Assembly: GCA_033717875.1 (NCBI GenBank)
Contig: JADDKJ010000061.1
Coordinates: 1-14,496, forward strand
DNA: 14,496 bases
DNA from: SBBG01 sp033717875
GTDB lineage: Bacteria > Pseudomonadota > Gammaproteobacteria > Ga0077554 > Ga007554
Direction: 5' to 3'
Shown here: positions 1-6,601 of the stretch, one piece after another
Layout: the number at the start of each line of letters is the position of its first letter
How positions within the stretch are numbered: the first letter of the stretch is position 1
Notes under the pieces: generated by a model
Seen by the model: the letters and a program-made list of their open reading frames with translations, nothing else
What the model was told of the DNA's origin: nothing
Databases searched by the model: none
Position numbers and translations under genes: made by a program

Positions 1-71
1 AGATCAACATCCGCTACGTACCACGGCTCGGTAATGCCCAAGGCTGTCTCAAAAAGCTTTTCACTCATCAT
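1..71 (-). CDS. ISL3-like transposase, N-terminal fragment cut by window edge
   Basis: Read on the minus strand from the ATG at 71, the frame is open to the window edge and gives 23 residues beginning MMSEKLFETALG and continuing through an ITEPWYV segment. From memory this matches the N-terminus of ISL3-family transposases (MSEKLFE.ALGI..PWYV). The preferred start could be either of two adjacent ATG codons at 71 and 68. The gene runs off the left edge, so the DDE catalytic core cannot be checked and it is not known whether the element is intact. It faces away from the chaperone operon that begins at 200. The family call rests on a short stretch and is moderately sure. Confidence 0.6.
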   Translation of the reverse strand, partial: MMSEKLFETALGITEPWYVADVD

Positions 72-135
72 GGTCAGGTCACTGGCTGATCAGGGGCGCT
101 ACTATATGACTACCCACTCAAATTTCAAAAGAGGC
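72..135. mobile_element. Possible right end of the ISL3-like element
   Basis: This is the stretch between the transposase start and the chaperone promoter region. Reading inward from about position 135 on the minus strand gives GCCTCTTTTGAAATTTGAG, which looks like a terminal inverted repeat of an insertion sequence. The partner repeat lies outside the window, so the boundary is a guess. If it is right, the element inserted about 65 nt upstream of the DnaK start codon. Confidence 0.3.
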
Positions 136-139
136 ACAT

Positions 140-169
140 TTGATATCCGCGAGCCGTCGGCTTTACATT
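140..169 (+). promoter_or_regulatory. Candidate sigma-70-type promoter of the chaperone operon
   Basis: TTGATA (140-145) and TACATT (164-169) are separated by 18 nt and give a plausible -35/-10 pair 31 nt upstream of the DnaK start. The pair sits just outside the presumed insertion-sequence end. No CIRCE operator and no clear sigma-32 heat-shock promoter were seen. This is by-eye matching only. Confidence 0.3.
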
Positions 170-199
170 CCGACATACCCCGGATCCAGGAGGAGAAAT

Positions 200-2029
200 A
201 TGGCTATCATCGGCATCGATCTCGGCACATCCAATTCGGCAGCGGCGGTGTTGCGCGGCGGCCGGCCGGTGTTGATACCCAGCAGCGAGGGCATCAGCCT
301 CGGTGGTAAAGCCTTTCCCAGCTATGTCGCCGTCACGGCAGACGGACAAGTCATTGTGGGAGAACCTGCGCGACGTCAAGCGACAGCTAATCCAGAGGGT
401 ACCGCCACCGCCTTCAAGCGGCAAATGGGGCGGCGCGAAAAAATCCGGCTACGGGACCGCGAATTCACCCCCGAACAGCTCTCCGCCTTTCTGCTGCAAA
501 AGATCAAGCGTGACGCCGAGGCGTACCTCGGCGAATCCGTCACTCAGGCGGTGGTCACCGTCCCGGCCTATTTCGACGACAACCAGCGCAGCGCCACCAA
601 GGACGCTTGCCGCATTGCCGGTCTCGATGTCATCCGCCTGGTCAATGAACCCACCGCGGCGGCGCTAGCCTATGGACTCGATCGTCTGGGGCAGGAGCTG
701 CGCATCGCGGTGATCGATTTCGGCGGGGGCACGCTGGACGTGACCATCATGGAATTCGGCAAGGGTGTGTTCGAAGTGAAGGCCACCAGCGGCGACACCC
801 GGCTCGGCGGCACGGACATGAACCAGGCGCTGTTCAACCACCTCGCCGACCGTTTCCGCGAGCAAAGCGGCATCGACATCCGCAACGATCGCAAGGCCAG
901 CGCGCGACTGCTGGAAGCGGCCGAAATCGCCAAGATCGAGCTTTCCACCAGCACGACCACTCATATCAGCCTGCCCTATCTGGCCGCCGTTGGCGGTGAA
1001 CCTCGCCACCTCGAAATGGATCTTACCCGCACCGAGCTGGAACGGGTGGTTCAGCCGGTCATCGAGCGCTGCCACGCTCCCGTGGAACAAGCCTTGCGCG
1101 ATGCTGGAATCGGGCCGAGCCAAATCGACCGTATCGTCTTCGTCGGCGGCCCGACCCGCATGCCGACGGTGCGCGCTTTTTTCGAGAAGATGTTTGGACG
1201 ACCTGCGGAGATGGGCGTCGACCCTATGGAATGTGTCGCCAGCGGCGCCGCCATTCAGGCCGGTGTGCTCACCGGACAGGTCGGTGAGATCGTGCTGGTC
1301 GACGTGACCCCGCTCACACTGGGCGTGGAAACCCTGGGCGGTGTGGCGACGCCGCTGATTGCGCGCAACACGCCCATTCCGGTGAAAAAGAGCGAAATCT
1401 TCACCACAGCGGCGGATATGCAAACCTCGGTGACCATCCATGTCTTTCAAGGCGAGCGCCCGATGGCCGCCGACAACACCAGCCTGGGCCAATTCAACCT
1501 CGACGGACTGCCGCCGGCCCCGCGTGGCATACCCAAGATCGAGGTCGGCTTCGACATCGACGCCAACGGCATCCTCGATGTTACGGCCAAGGACACCGCG
1601 ACAGGAAAATCCCAGTCGATCCGCATTACCGGCTCCACGCGCCTGCCCGAAGAGGACAAGCAGCGCATGATCAAGGAGGCGGAACGCTACGCCGAGCAGG
1701 ATCGCAAACGGCGCGAAGAGGCGGACAAACTCAACGCCGCGGATGCCGTCTGCTATCAGGCCGAAAAAACCTTGGCCGAATTCGGCGCCAAGCTCAGCGA
1801 CGAGCTGCGCAACCGCATTGAAGCCAAACTGCGTGACACCCGCGAAGCATTGTTAAAACACGACGTAGCGCTTGCCAGCGAGCGTGCCGAAGAGCTGAAA
1901 AAGGTCCTTCAGGAAGTCGGCACGACCATCTATGCCCAGCCCTCCGAACCTTCCGCGCAAACGGGCGCAAGCGGCGCGTCACGCCCACAGGGCAAAGTGG
2001 TGGACGCCGAGTACAGGGAGAGCAGATAG
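200..2029 (+). CDS. dnaK: DnaK-family Hsp70 chaperone (short, Gram-positive-like form)
   Basis: A 609-residue cytoplasmic Hsp70 that uses ATP hydrolysis to bind and release unfolded proteins. The start at 200 is chosen for AGGAGGAG (188-195) at ideal spacing and the classic MAIIGIDLGTSN beginning; a TTG at 140 only adds 20 unrelated residues. Visible motifs are the phosphate-1 loop (residues 5-12), VTVPAYF (119-125), NEPTAAALAYG (149-159), phosphate-2 DFGGGTLD (173-180), the adenosine motif FVGGPTRMP, the interdomain linker VLVDVTPLTLG, and a peptide-binding domain with FQGERPMAADN. A helical lid follows, and a C-terminus close to VVDAEYRE. Between FKRQMGRR (near 72-79) and FTPEQLSA (near 89-96) it lacks roughly 24 residues found in E. 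coli DnaK. It lies directly upstream of dnaJ; no grpE is present. It is probably a second, paralogous DnaK, though other copies cannot be seen here. Confidence 0.95.
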   Translation: MAIIGIDLGTSNSAAAVLRGGRPVLIPSSEGISLGGKAFPSYVAVTADGQVIVGEPARRQATANPEGTATAFKRQMGRREKIRLRDREFTPEQLSAFLLQKIKRDAEAYLGESVTQAVVTVPAYFDDNQRSATKDACRIAGLDVIRLVNEPTAAALAYGLDRLGQELRIAVIDFGGGTLDVTIMEFGKGVFEVKATSGDTRLGGTDMNQALFNHLADRFREQSGIDIRNDRKASARLLEAAEIAKIELSTSTTTHISLPYLAAVGGEPRHLEMDLTRTELERVVQPVIERCHAPVEQALRDAGIGPSQIDRIVFVGGPTRMPTVRAFFEKMFGRPAEMGVDPMECVASGAAIQAGVLTGQVGEIVLVDVTPLTLGVETLGGVATPLIARNTPIPVKKSEIFTTAADMQTSVTIHVFQGERPMAADNTSLGQFNLDGLPPAPRGIPKIEVGFDIDANGILDVTAKDTATGKSQSIRITGSTRLPEEDKQRMIKEAERYAEQDRKRREEADKLNAADAVCYQAEKTLAEFGAKLSDELRNRIEAKLRDTREALLKHDVALASERAEELKKVLQEVGTTIYAQPSEPSAQTGASGASRPQGKVVDAEYRESR

Positions 2030-2033
2030 GGAG
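2028..2033 (+). promoter_or_regulatory. Ribosome binding site supporting the ATT start of dnaJ
   Basis: AGGGAG overlaps the dnaK TAG stop (2027-2029) and ends 7 nt before the ATT at 2041. This spacing fits initiation at ATT. A second purine run, AGGGAG at 2015-2020, lies 5 nt before the ATA at 2026, so either non-standard codon has a plausible Shine-Dalgarno sequence. Confidence 0.5.
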
Positions 2034-2040
2034 CACCGCC

Positions 2041-3135
2041 ATTTCCACCCCACCCCGCGATTACTACGAAATCCTCGGCGTCCCGCGCAACGCGGATCAA
2101 AAGACCATCAAAGACGCCTTCCGTACCCTCGCCCTCAAGTACCATCCCGACCGCAATAAGGAACCCGGCGCCGAAGAACGTTTCAAGGAGATCGCCGAAG
2201 CCTATGCCGTGTTGTCCGATCCCAAGAAACGCGCCGAATATGACGCCGGAGGCTTTGCGGGTGTGGCTGGTTTCACGCCCGAGGATCTGTTTGGCGGGAT
2301 CGATTTCGAAGACATCTTTCGCGGCTTCGATCTGGGCTTCGGCGGCGGCCTGTTCGACCGCTTCTTCCGCCGCCGTCCGTCCGGCCCGCCGCGGGGCATG
2401 GACCTTGAAATCGAAGTCATGGTGCCGCTGGAAAAAATTGCCGGCGGCGGAGAAGAAAAGGTTCACTTGAGCCGCACGGCGCCTTGCCCGGACTGCCACG
2501 GTTCGGGAGCCAGACCGGGCACCACGCCGCATATTTGTGAAACCTGCAAGGGAACGGGGCACAAGACCAGCAGTCGCAAGGAGAGTGGTATATTCTTTCA
2601 GCAAACCACGATCTGCCCGGACTGCCATGGCCGCGGCAACTTCATCGATCAACCTTGCCCCAAATGCAACGGCAGCGGCAAGGTGCCGCAGGACGAAACG
2701 CTCACCGTCGTCATCCCGCCGGGTGCGGAGGAAGGACTGGCGCTGCGCATTCCCGGCCGGGGCGGCGCCAGTCCCGAGTCAGGAGGCATTCCCGGCGATC
2801 TTCTGGTAGTGGTGCGCAGCACACCGGACCGCCGTTTCGCGCGCGATGGCGCAAACTTGTGGCGAGTAGAGACCATCACCCTCCTCGATGCCGTGCTAGG
2901 TACCACTCTGAAAGTATCCACCCTGGATGGCTCAGCCACAGTCACCATTCTGCCTGGAACTCAGCCTGACGAAATACTGCGTCTGCGCGGCAAGGGCCTG
3001 CCACGCTTCGGCGCGCGTGGCCGCGGCGATCTGCTGTTGCGTATCGTTGTGCGTGTGCCGGAAAAGTTGTCTGCCGAGGAACGAAAGTTATACGAACGCC
3101 TGCGGGAGACGGGTGGAAAATCATCCGATTGTTAA
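2041..3135 (+). CDS. dnaJ: DnaJ, class A Hsp40 co-chaperone, probable ATT start
   Basis: A 364-residue J-protein that stimulates Hsp70 ATPase and delivers substrates. The J domain (about 7-70) has the HPD motif at 35-37. A short Gly/Phe region follows, then a zinc-binding region with four CxxCxGxG repeats (Cys 149/152, 166/169, 192/195, 206/209), and the two beta-barrel substrate domains to the end. The reading frame is open from 1837, yet it contains no ATG, GTG or TTG before a GTG at 2209, which lies inside the J domain after HPD. ATT at 2041 gives the typical beginning MSTPPRDYYEILGV and has AGGGAG (2028-2033) 7 nt upstream. ATA at 2026, overlapping the dnaK stop, is the alternative. The start is therefore an inference; the product call is firm. 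It lies 11 nt after dnaK and is surely co-transcribed. Confidence 0.93.
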   Translation: MSTPPRDYYEILGVPRNADQKTIKDAFRTLALKYHPDRNKEPGAEERFKEIAEAYAVLSDPKKRAEYDAGGFAGVAGFTPEDLFGGIDFEDIFRGFDLGFGGGLFDRFFRRRPSGPPRGMDLEIEVMVPLEKIAGGGEEKVHLSRTAPCPDCHGSGARPGTTPHICETCKGTGHKTSSRKESGIFFQQTTICPDCHGRGNFIDQPCPKCNGSGKVPQDETLTVVIPPGAEEGLALRIPGRGGASPESGGIPGDLLVVVRSTPDRRFARDGANLWRVETITLLDAVLGTTLKVSTLDGSATVTILPGTQPDEILRLRGKGLPRFGARGRGDLLLRIVVRVPEKLSAEERKLYERLRETGGKSSDC

Positions 3136-3179
3136 CCCGGCAATCATATTCATCCGTTTTTCCAGCTTTTCTCCCATGG

Positions 3180-3229
3180 GTAGGGTGCGCCGCGCGCACC
3201 ATCCGTGTGGTGCGTGAGACGCACCCTAC
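3180..3229. repeat. 50-nt palindromic intergenic repeat, copy 1
   Basis: Begins GTAGGGTGCGC and ends GCACCCTAC. The outer arms pair over 10 bp, the inner arms (about 3191-3201 and 3208-3218) pair with one mismatch and one G-T wobble, and the loop is TCCGTG. It lies between the convergent dnaJ and Endonuclease V genes. There is no U-tract, so it is a REP-like palindrome rather than a classical terminator, though it could stop transcripts or protect 3' ends. Copy 2 is at 7960-8009. Confidence 0.85.
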
Positions 3230-3244
3230 GAAACAACTGGAACC

Positions 3245-3907
3245 CTACCCCGACGCCAGCCGATGCGCCCAACGCGTGGTCTCGGGCAGGCGGTATTTGG
3301 TGGTACAGCGCATCACATAATCGACCGCCGTCTCCAGACTCACGCAATGCCCGATAGATACATAAATCGGTTTGACGCCACGGCGGGTGCGTAACACCGC
3401 GCCGATCACATCACCTTGATCGCGCAACGGCACCCAGGCGCCGCGCGCATCGGGTACCGGAGCGTGGGCGCCGGTCAGGAGGGTCTTCGCCACGCCGATG
3501 GACGGAATGCCGGTCAGCACGCCGAGATGACTGGCGATGCCGAAGCGGCGCGGGTGGGCGATGCCCTGGCCGTCGCACAGCAAAAGGTCGGGCGGCGCGG
3601 ATAATCGTTCGAGCGCTTGCAACACCGACGGCACTTCACGAAAGGAAAGCAGGCCGGGCACATAGGGAAAGGAAGTTGGCAACCGCGCGATCGCGCTGTC
3701 GCGCAGTTGCAAATCGGGCAGGCCAAGCACGGCTATGGCGGCGCGGGTAACGGTGTTGCTCTGTTCAAAACCCACGTCCACGCCGGCCACATGGCGCACT
3801 TCGCCAAGCCGGTCTTCGGTGATGACTTCTTTGCGCAGTTCTTGCTGGATAGCGACGGCCTGCCTGGGTGTGACATTCCATGGGTGACGCGATTCGAATT
3901 GCATCAT
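3245..3907 (-). CDS. nfi: Endonuclease V (deoxyinosine 3' endonuclease)
   Basis: A 220-residue enzyme that nicks DNA one phosphodiester bond 3' of deoxyinosine, starting repair of deaminated adenine. Length is close to E. coli Nfi (223). The three metal-binding acids are visible: D44 in AGVDVGFE, E91 in SFREVPS after the PYVPG motif, and D112 in LLLCDGQG. H118 and K141 (IGVAKT) match the conserved residues of Thermotoga EndoV, whose acids are D43/E89/D110. The start is taken at the first of two ATGs (3907, 3904): the upstream gene's TGA ends at 3910, leaving 2 nt. An in-frame codon further upstream would run deep into that gene. Initiation probably depends on coupling, since only GAGTGA-like purines precede it. 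It is the last gene of a minus-strand run and ends 15 nt from the palindromic repeat. Confidence 0.93.
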   Translation of the reverse strand: MMQFESRHPWNVTPRQAVAIQQELRKEVITEDRLGEVRHVAGVDVGFEQSNTVTRAAIAVLGLPDLQLRDSAIARLPTSFPYVPGLLSFREVPSVLQALERLSAPPDLLLCDGQGIAHPRRFGIASHLGVLTGIPSIGVAKTLLTGAHAPVPDARGAWVPLRDQGDVIGAVLRTRRGVKPIYVSIGHCVSLETAVDYVMRCTTKYRLPETTRWAHRLASG

Positions 3908-3909
3908 CG

Positions 3910-5199
3910 TCACTCGACATCGACAAATTGGTATGCGCCTTTTTCCTTCTGCACCTTCCAGATATGCCATTGGGCTTGTTTGTTGTTACCATTGTGCCCG
4001 AACTGGTACTCGCCCAGGATGCCCGGGAATGCGCGCTCCTCCAGCACCGTTTTCATCATCCGCGACTTCAAGGCGAAGCGCGCGTCCGCGACCTCGTGCC
4101 TGTTCAAGAGCAGCATACTCCAGTATCTGAATCGCGAGCGCGCCTGGCTCTCCTCGACAAAATGCTGATCGGTATCGACAAGCAGCCGATCAATGATGGA
4201 TCGGGCATCTTTTCCGAATAACTCAAAGCCGCTGCCCTTGAATTGGGTCGCTTTGAGCGGATAGCCCAGGTGCACGTTCAAGCCGTACAAGTCGTCCCCG
4301 CCGTGCTTGAGCAGTTGCGGATCCACCGCCGCGTCGCTCAAGAAAAGCATTGGCATTCGATCCGGAGGAAATATGCGTTTGATCTGCCTGATCAGTATCA
4401 AGGCGTTCGACCAGTCTCCGGAAAAGAAAACGAAATCGATTTTTAGCTTATTGAGCGTTTCAGCGGGCGGCACCGACATATTGGTCGACCACAGCACCAC
4501 CTTCCCTTCCTTTTCTTGTACCCGCCGGACAAATTCCAACGCCAGGTACTTGGAGTAAACCGGGTTTCGCTCATCCTCCACAACCCATAAAATCTGTTTG
4601 GCGTTATTGATAGCAAACTGCGCCGCCGTGGTCGCTTGCTCATCATCCGTGGGCGCCAGGCGGAATACCGGATCATAATCACCCCCGGTTTTCTTGGCGG
4701 GAATCAATTGCGGATTGGTCTCTGCCGTAAGGATAACAGGAATGGCGGGCTGGGCTTGCCGCAGGTAATTGGGCAGCGCCTCCTTCGTCAGCGTGCTGTA
4801 GACATGCCCAATGACCATGAGCGTGTCATCGCGCTGCGCAAGGTCGGCGGAGATGCGACGCGCCTCCGCGGAATCACCCCGGTCATCCAGACACTTTACC
4901 CTGACGGGTACACCGGCGATACCATTGTCCCGGATGATTTCACCATCGGACTTCTCACACGAAGCGCCCAAAAAACCTTCAAATATCCTGGCAATCGCCG
5001 GTTCATTCCTGAAATCGCCCACGAGATGAATGTAGTAACTGTCCGGGCCGGTCCACCAATCCGTGACCCGCCCTACGATGATGATCCCGATGATTGCCGT
5101 CAGGACGGGTATCAAAACAAACCTGCGAAGCGGCGCCAGCAAGAAACGGCGCAACAAGGATGCAAACAGCTTGATGTCAGACGCAGTCCTTTTCAGCAT
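3910..5199 (-). CDS. Membrane-anchored periplasmic-binding-protein-like sensor or receptor
   Basis: A 429-residue protein. A positively charged N-terminus (1-26) is followed by a single hydrophobic segment at about 27-43 (FVLIPVLTAIIGIIIVG), then a long soluble domain. It lacks an obvious signal-peptidase or lipobox cleavage site, so a type II anchor facing the periplasm is inferred. The soluble part resembles the type 1 periplasmic binding fold used by branched-chain amino acid receptors (Peripla_BP_6-like): features such as DDRGDSAEARRISADL, VIGHVYSTLTKEALP, PVILTAETNP, FRLAPTDDEQA and FVFFSGDW follow that family's pattern. The ligand is unknown. No permease, ATPase or kinase domain is encoded beside it. 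RBS: GAGGGA just before ATG 5199. It lies 74 nt downstream of the radical SAM gene and 2 nt upstream of nfi. The fold call is fairly sure; the role is not. Confidence 0.75.
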   Translation of the reverse strand: MLKRTASDIKLFASLLRRFLLAPLRRFVLIPVLTAIIGIIIVGRVTDWWTGPDSYYIHLVGDFRNEPAIARIFEGFLGASCEKSDGEIIRDNGIAGVPVRVKCLDDRGDSAEARRISADLAQRDDTLMVIGHVYSTLTKEALPNYLRQAQPAIPVILTAETNPQLIPAKKTGGDYDPVFRLAPTDDEQATTAAQFAINNAKQILWVVEDERNPVYSKYLALEFVRRVQEKEGKVVLWSTNMSVPPAETLNKLKIDFVFFSGDWSNALILIRQIKRIFPPDRMPMLFLSDAAVDPQLLKHGGDDLYGLNVHLGYPLKATQFKGSGFELFGKDARSIIDRLLVDTDQHFVEESQARSRFRYWSMLLLNRHEVADARFALKSRMMKTVLEERAFPGILGEYQFGHNGNNKQAQWHIWKVQKEKGAYQFVDVE

Positions 5200-5237
5200 G
5201 TATCCCTCTTGATAATCGCTCTTGTCAGGATAACGTG

Positions 5238-5270
5238 GGGCGGCTTAGCATTTTTGCCTAACCCCCGCCC
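5238..5270 (-). other. Intercistronic hairpin between radical SAM and receptor genes
   Basis: On the minus strand, GGGCGG (5243-5238 region and its partner at 5265-5270) and TTAG/CTAA can pair across an A-rich loop, giving 6 bp plus 4 bp with a small internal loop. No U-tract follows. It could attenuate or process a transcript that runs from the radical SAM gene into the receptor gene. By-eye folding only. Confidence 0.3.
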
Positions 5271-5273
5271 GCG

Positions 5274-6371
5274 CTATGCCGCGAAATCCCTAAGCCGCAC
5301 CGGCAGCCGCCGTGATCCCCAATTCCCCGCCGGACCATGAAACACGCCGGCGCATGGTGTGCCGCAGCTCTGGCAGCGACCATCGTCAGTCAAACGCCAT
5401 TCGGTGATCACATACCAGTCGCGGCCGATCAGCCGCTTGCCGCAATGATGGCAATAGGTGCTGCCGCCCTCGATGTCGTGCACATTCCCGGTATAGGCAT
5501 AGCGCACACCATTTTTCATGGCGATGCGCCGCGCGCGTGTCAGGGTTTCGGGGGGCGTGGGTGGTTTATCCATCATTTTCCAGTCGGGATGGAAAGCGGT
5601 GAAGTGCCAGGGCACATCGGGTCCGAGATTTTCCACGCCCCACCGGGTCATTTCTTCCAGCTCCTGGTCGGAATCGTTCTCGCCCGGGATCAGTAAAGTG
5701 GTGATTTCAAACCACACGTTGGTTTCGTGTTTGAGGTATTTCAGGGTATCCAGCACCGGCTGCAGGTGGCCGCCGCAGATTTTGTGATAAAAGCGTTCGG
5801 TGAAGCCTTTGAGATCGACGTTGGCCGCGTCCATGTAGCTGAAAAATTCCTTGCGCGGCTCGTCGCAGATGTAACCCGCGGTCACCGCGACCGATTTGAT
5901 GTCCAGCGCGCGGCAGGCTTTGGCGACATCGATGGCGTATTCCATGAAAATCACCGGGTCGTTGTAGGTATAAGCGACGCTCGGACAGCCCAGCTTCTTC
6001 GCGGAGCGGGCGATCAGCTCCGGCGGCGCCTGGTCGGCCAGAATGTCGGTCTCGCGCGCCTTGCTGATGTCCCAGTTTTGACAAAACTTGCAGGCCAGAT
6101 TACAACCAGCCGTGCCAAATGACAGAATCGGCGTTCCCGGCAGGAAGTGATTGAGCGGTTTTTTTTCGATAGGATCGACACAGTAGCCGCTAGAGCGCCC
6201 ATAGGTGGTCAACACCATCTGCTCGCCACGCCGCGCGCGCACGAAACACAAGCCCTCCTGGTTGTCATGAAGCTTGCAGAAGCGCGGGCAGAGATCGCAC
6301 TGAATGCGGCCGTCTTCCAGGACGTGCCAATATTTGGCGGGTACGACGGTGGCGAGGGGTTGTGCGCTCAT
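5274..6371 (-). CDS. AmmeMemoRadiSam system radical SAM enzyme
   Basis: A 365-residue radical S-adenosylmethionine protein. The 4Fe-4S site is C90-x3-C94-x2-C97 (CNLACKFC) after SFGTAG. It also has an N-terminal cysteine cluster (C25, C28, C32, C42; CDLCPRFC) and a C-terminal zinc-ribbon-like pair, C307/C310 and C333/C336. Order and motifs (VDPIEKKPLNHFLPG, AYTYNDPVIFMEYA, VDLKGF, TAFHPDWKM) are those of the PflA-like enzymes found next to Memo and AMMECR1. The substrate is unknown. It is not a pyruvate-formate-lyase activase in context, as no glycyl-radical enzyme lies nearby. ATG 6371 is chosen because AAGGAG lies 7 nt upstream; a longer frame to 6455 would reach into the palindromic repeat. 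It is divergent from memo across 230 nt and probably heads a run with the receptor and nfi genes. Confidence 0.9.
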   Translation of the reverse strand: MSAQPLATVVPAKYWHVLEDGRIQCDLCPRFCKLHDNQEGLCFVRARRGEQMVLTTYGRSSGYCVDPIEKKPLNHFLPGTPILSFGTAGCNLACKFCQNWDISKARETDILADQAPPELIARSAKKLGCPSVAYTYNDPVIFMEYAIDVAKACRALDIKSVAVTAGYICDEPRKEFFSYMDAANVDLKGFTERFYHKICGGHLQPVLDTLKYLKHETNVWFEITTLLIPGENDSDQELEEMTRWGVENLGPDVPWHFTAFHPDWKMMDKPPTPPETLTRARRIAMKNGVRYAYTGNVHDIEGGSTYCHHCGKRLIGRDWYVITEWRLTDDGRCQSCGTPCAGVFHGPAGNWGSRRLPVRLRDFAA

Positions 6372-6601
6372 GCGGCTTCTCCTTGGAAATTCCTGTGCTT
6401 CCCGTTTATTGATGCGGCACGAATATGTATGAGGCGCCAAGCTCGGCACCCTCACCCCGGCCCTCTCCCGCGCGCGGGAGAGGGTTTGAGGAGGAAATGA
6501 GTCCTACCAATGTAAGATGGTGTGCGGCCACGGTGAATTCAACCTTGAAAGCCCTGTCAGCCGACACCATCTTGAAAACATTCCCTGCCGAGGAACAACC
6601 T
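6372..6601. promoter_or_regulatory. Divergent intergenic region of the AmmeMemoRadiSam genes
   Basis: These 230 nt separate the radical SAM and Memo start codons and must drive both directions unless promoters lie inside genes. They contain a 24-nt perfect palindrome (6461-6484) and a weak TTGAAA (6545-6550) without a convincing -10 box. A + strand frame remains open from 6425 into memo, but its residues look like translated repeat sequence and not a protein domain. No operator could be assigned. Confidence 0.4.
6448..6490. repeat. REP-like palindromic repeat with 24-nt perfect palindrome
   Basis: A lead-in ACCCTCACCCCGG is followed by a perfect 24-nt palindrome at 6461-6484 with half-site CCCTCTCCCGCG. 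From memory, CCCTCACCCC..CCCTCTCCC..GGGAGAGGG repeats are scattered through many gammaproteobacterial genomes. It lies in the divergent gap upstream of memo. Confidence 0.7.

Noticed and set aside
665..1492. A 275-codon open frame on the minus strand, antisense to dnaK
   Set aside because: Shadow of the Hsp70 gene; His/Arg/Ala-rich composition and no motif.
200..2029. Hsp70 as HscA of iron-sulfur assembly
   Set aside because: No hscB, fdx or isc genes adjoin it, a class A dnaJ follows, and the C-terminus is DnaK-like (VVDAEY).
2209..3135. dnaJ starting at GTG 2209
   Set aside because: It would remove most of the J domain, including HPD, although that sequence is perfectly conserved in frame upstream.
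5274..6371. Radical SAM gene as pyruvate formate-lyase activating enzyme (pflA)
   Set aside because: The extra cysteine clusters and the Memo and AMMECR1 neighbours indicate the AmmeMemoRadiSam type; no glycyl-radical enzyme is nearby.
6425..6601. N-terminal extension of Memo from 6425
   Set aside because: Encoded by the REP-like palindrome and spacer; ATG 6602 has an RBS and matches the family N-terminus.
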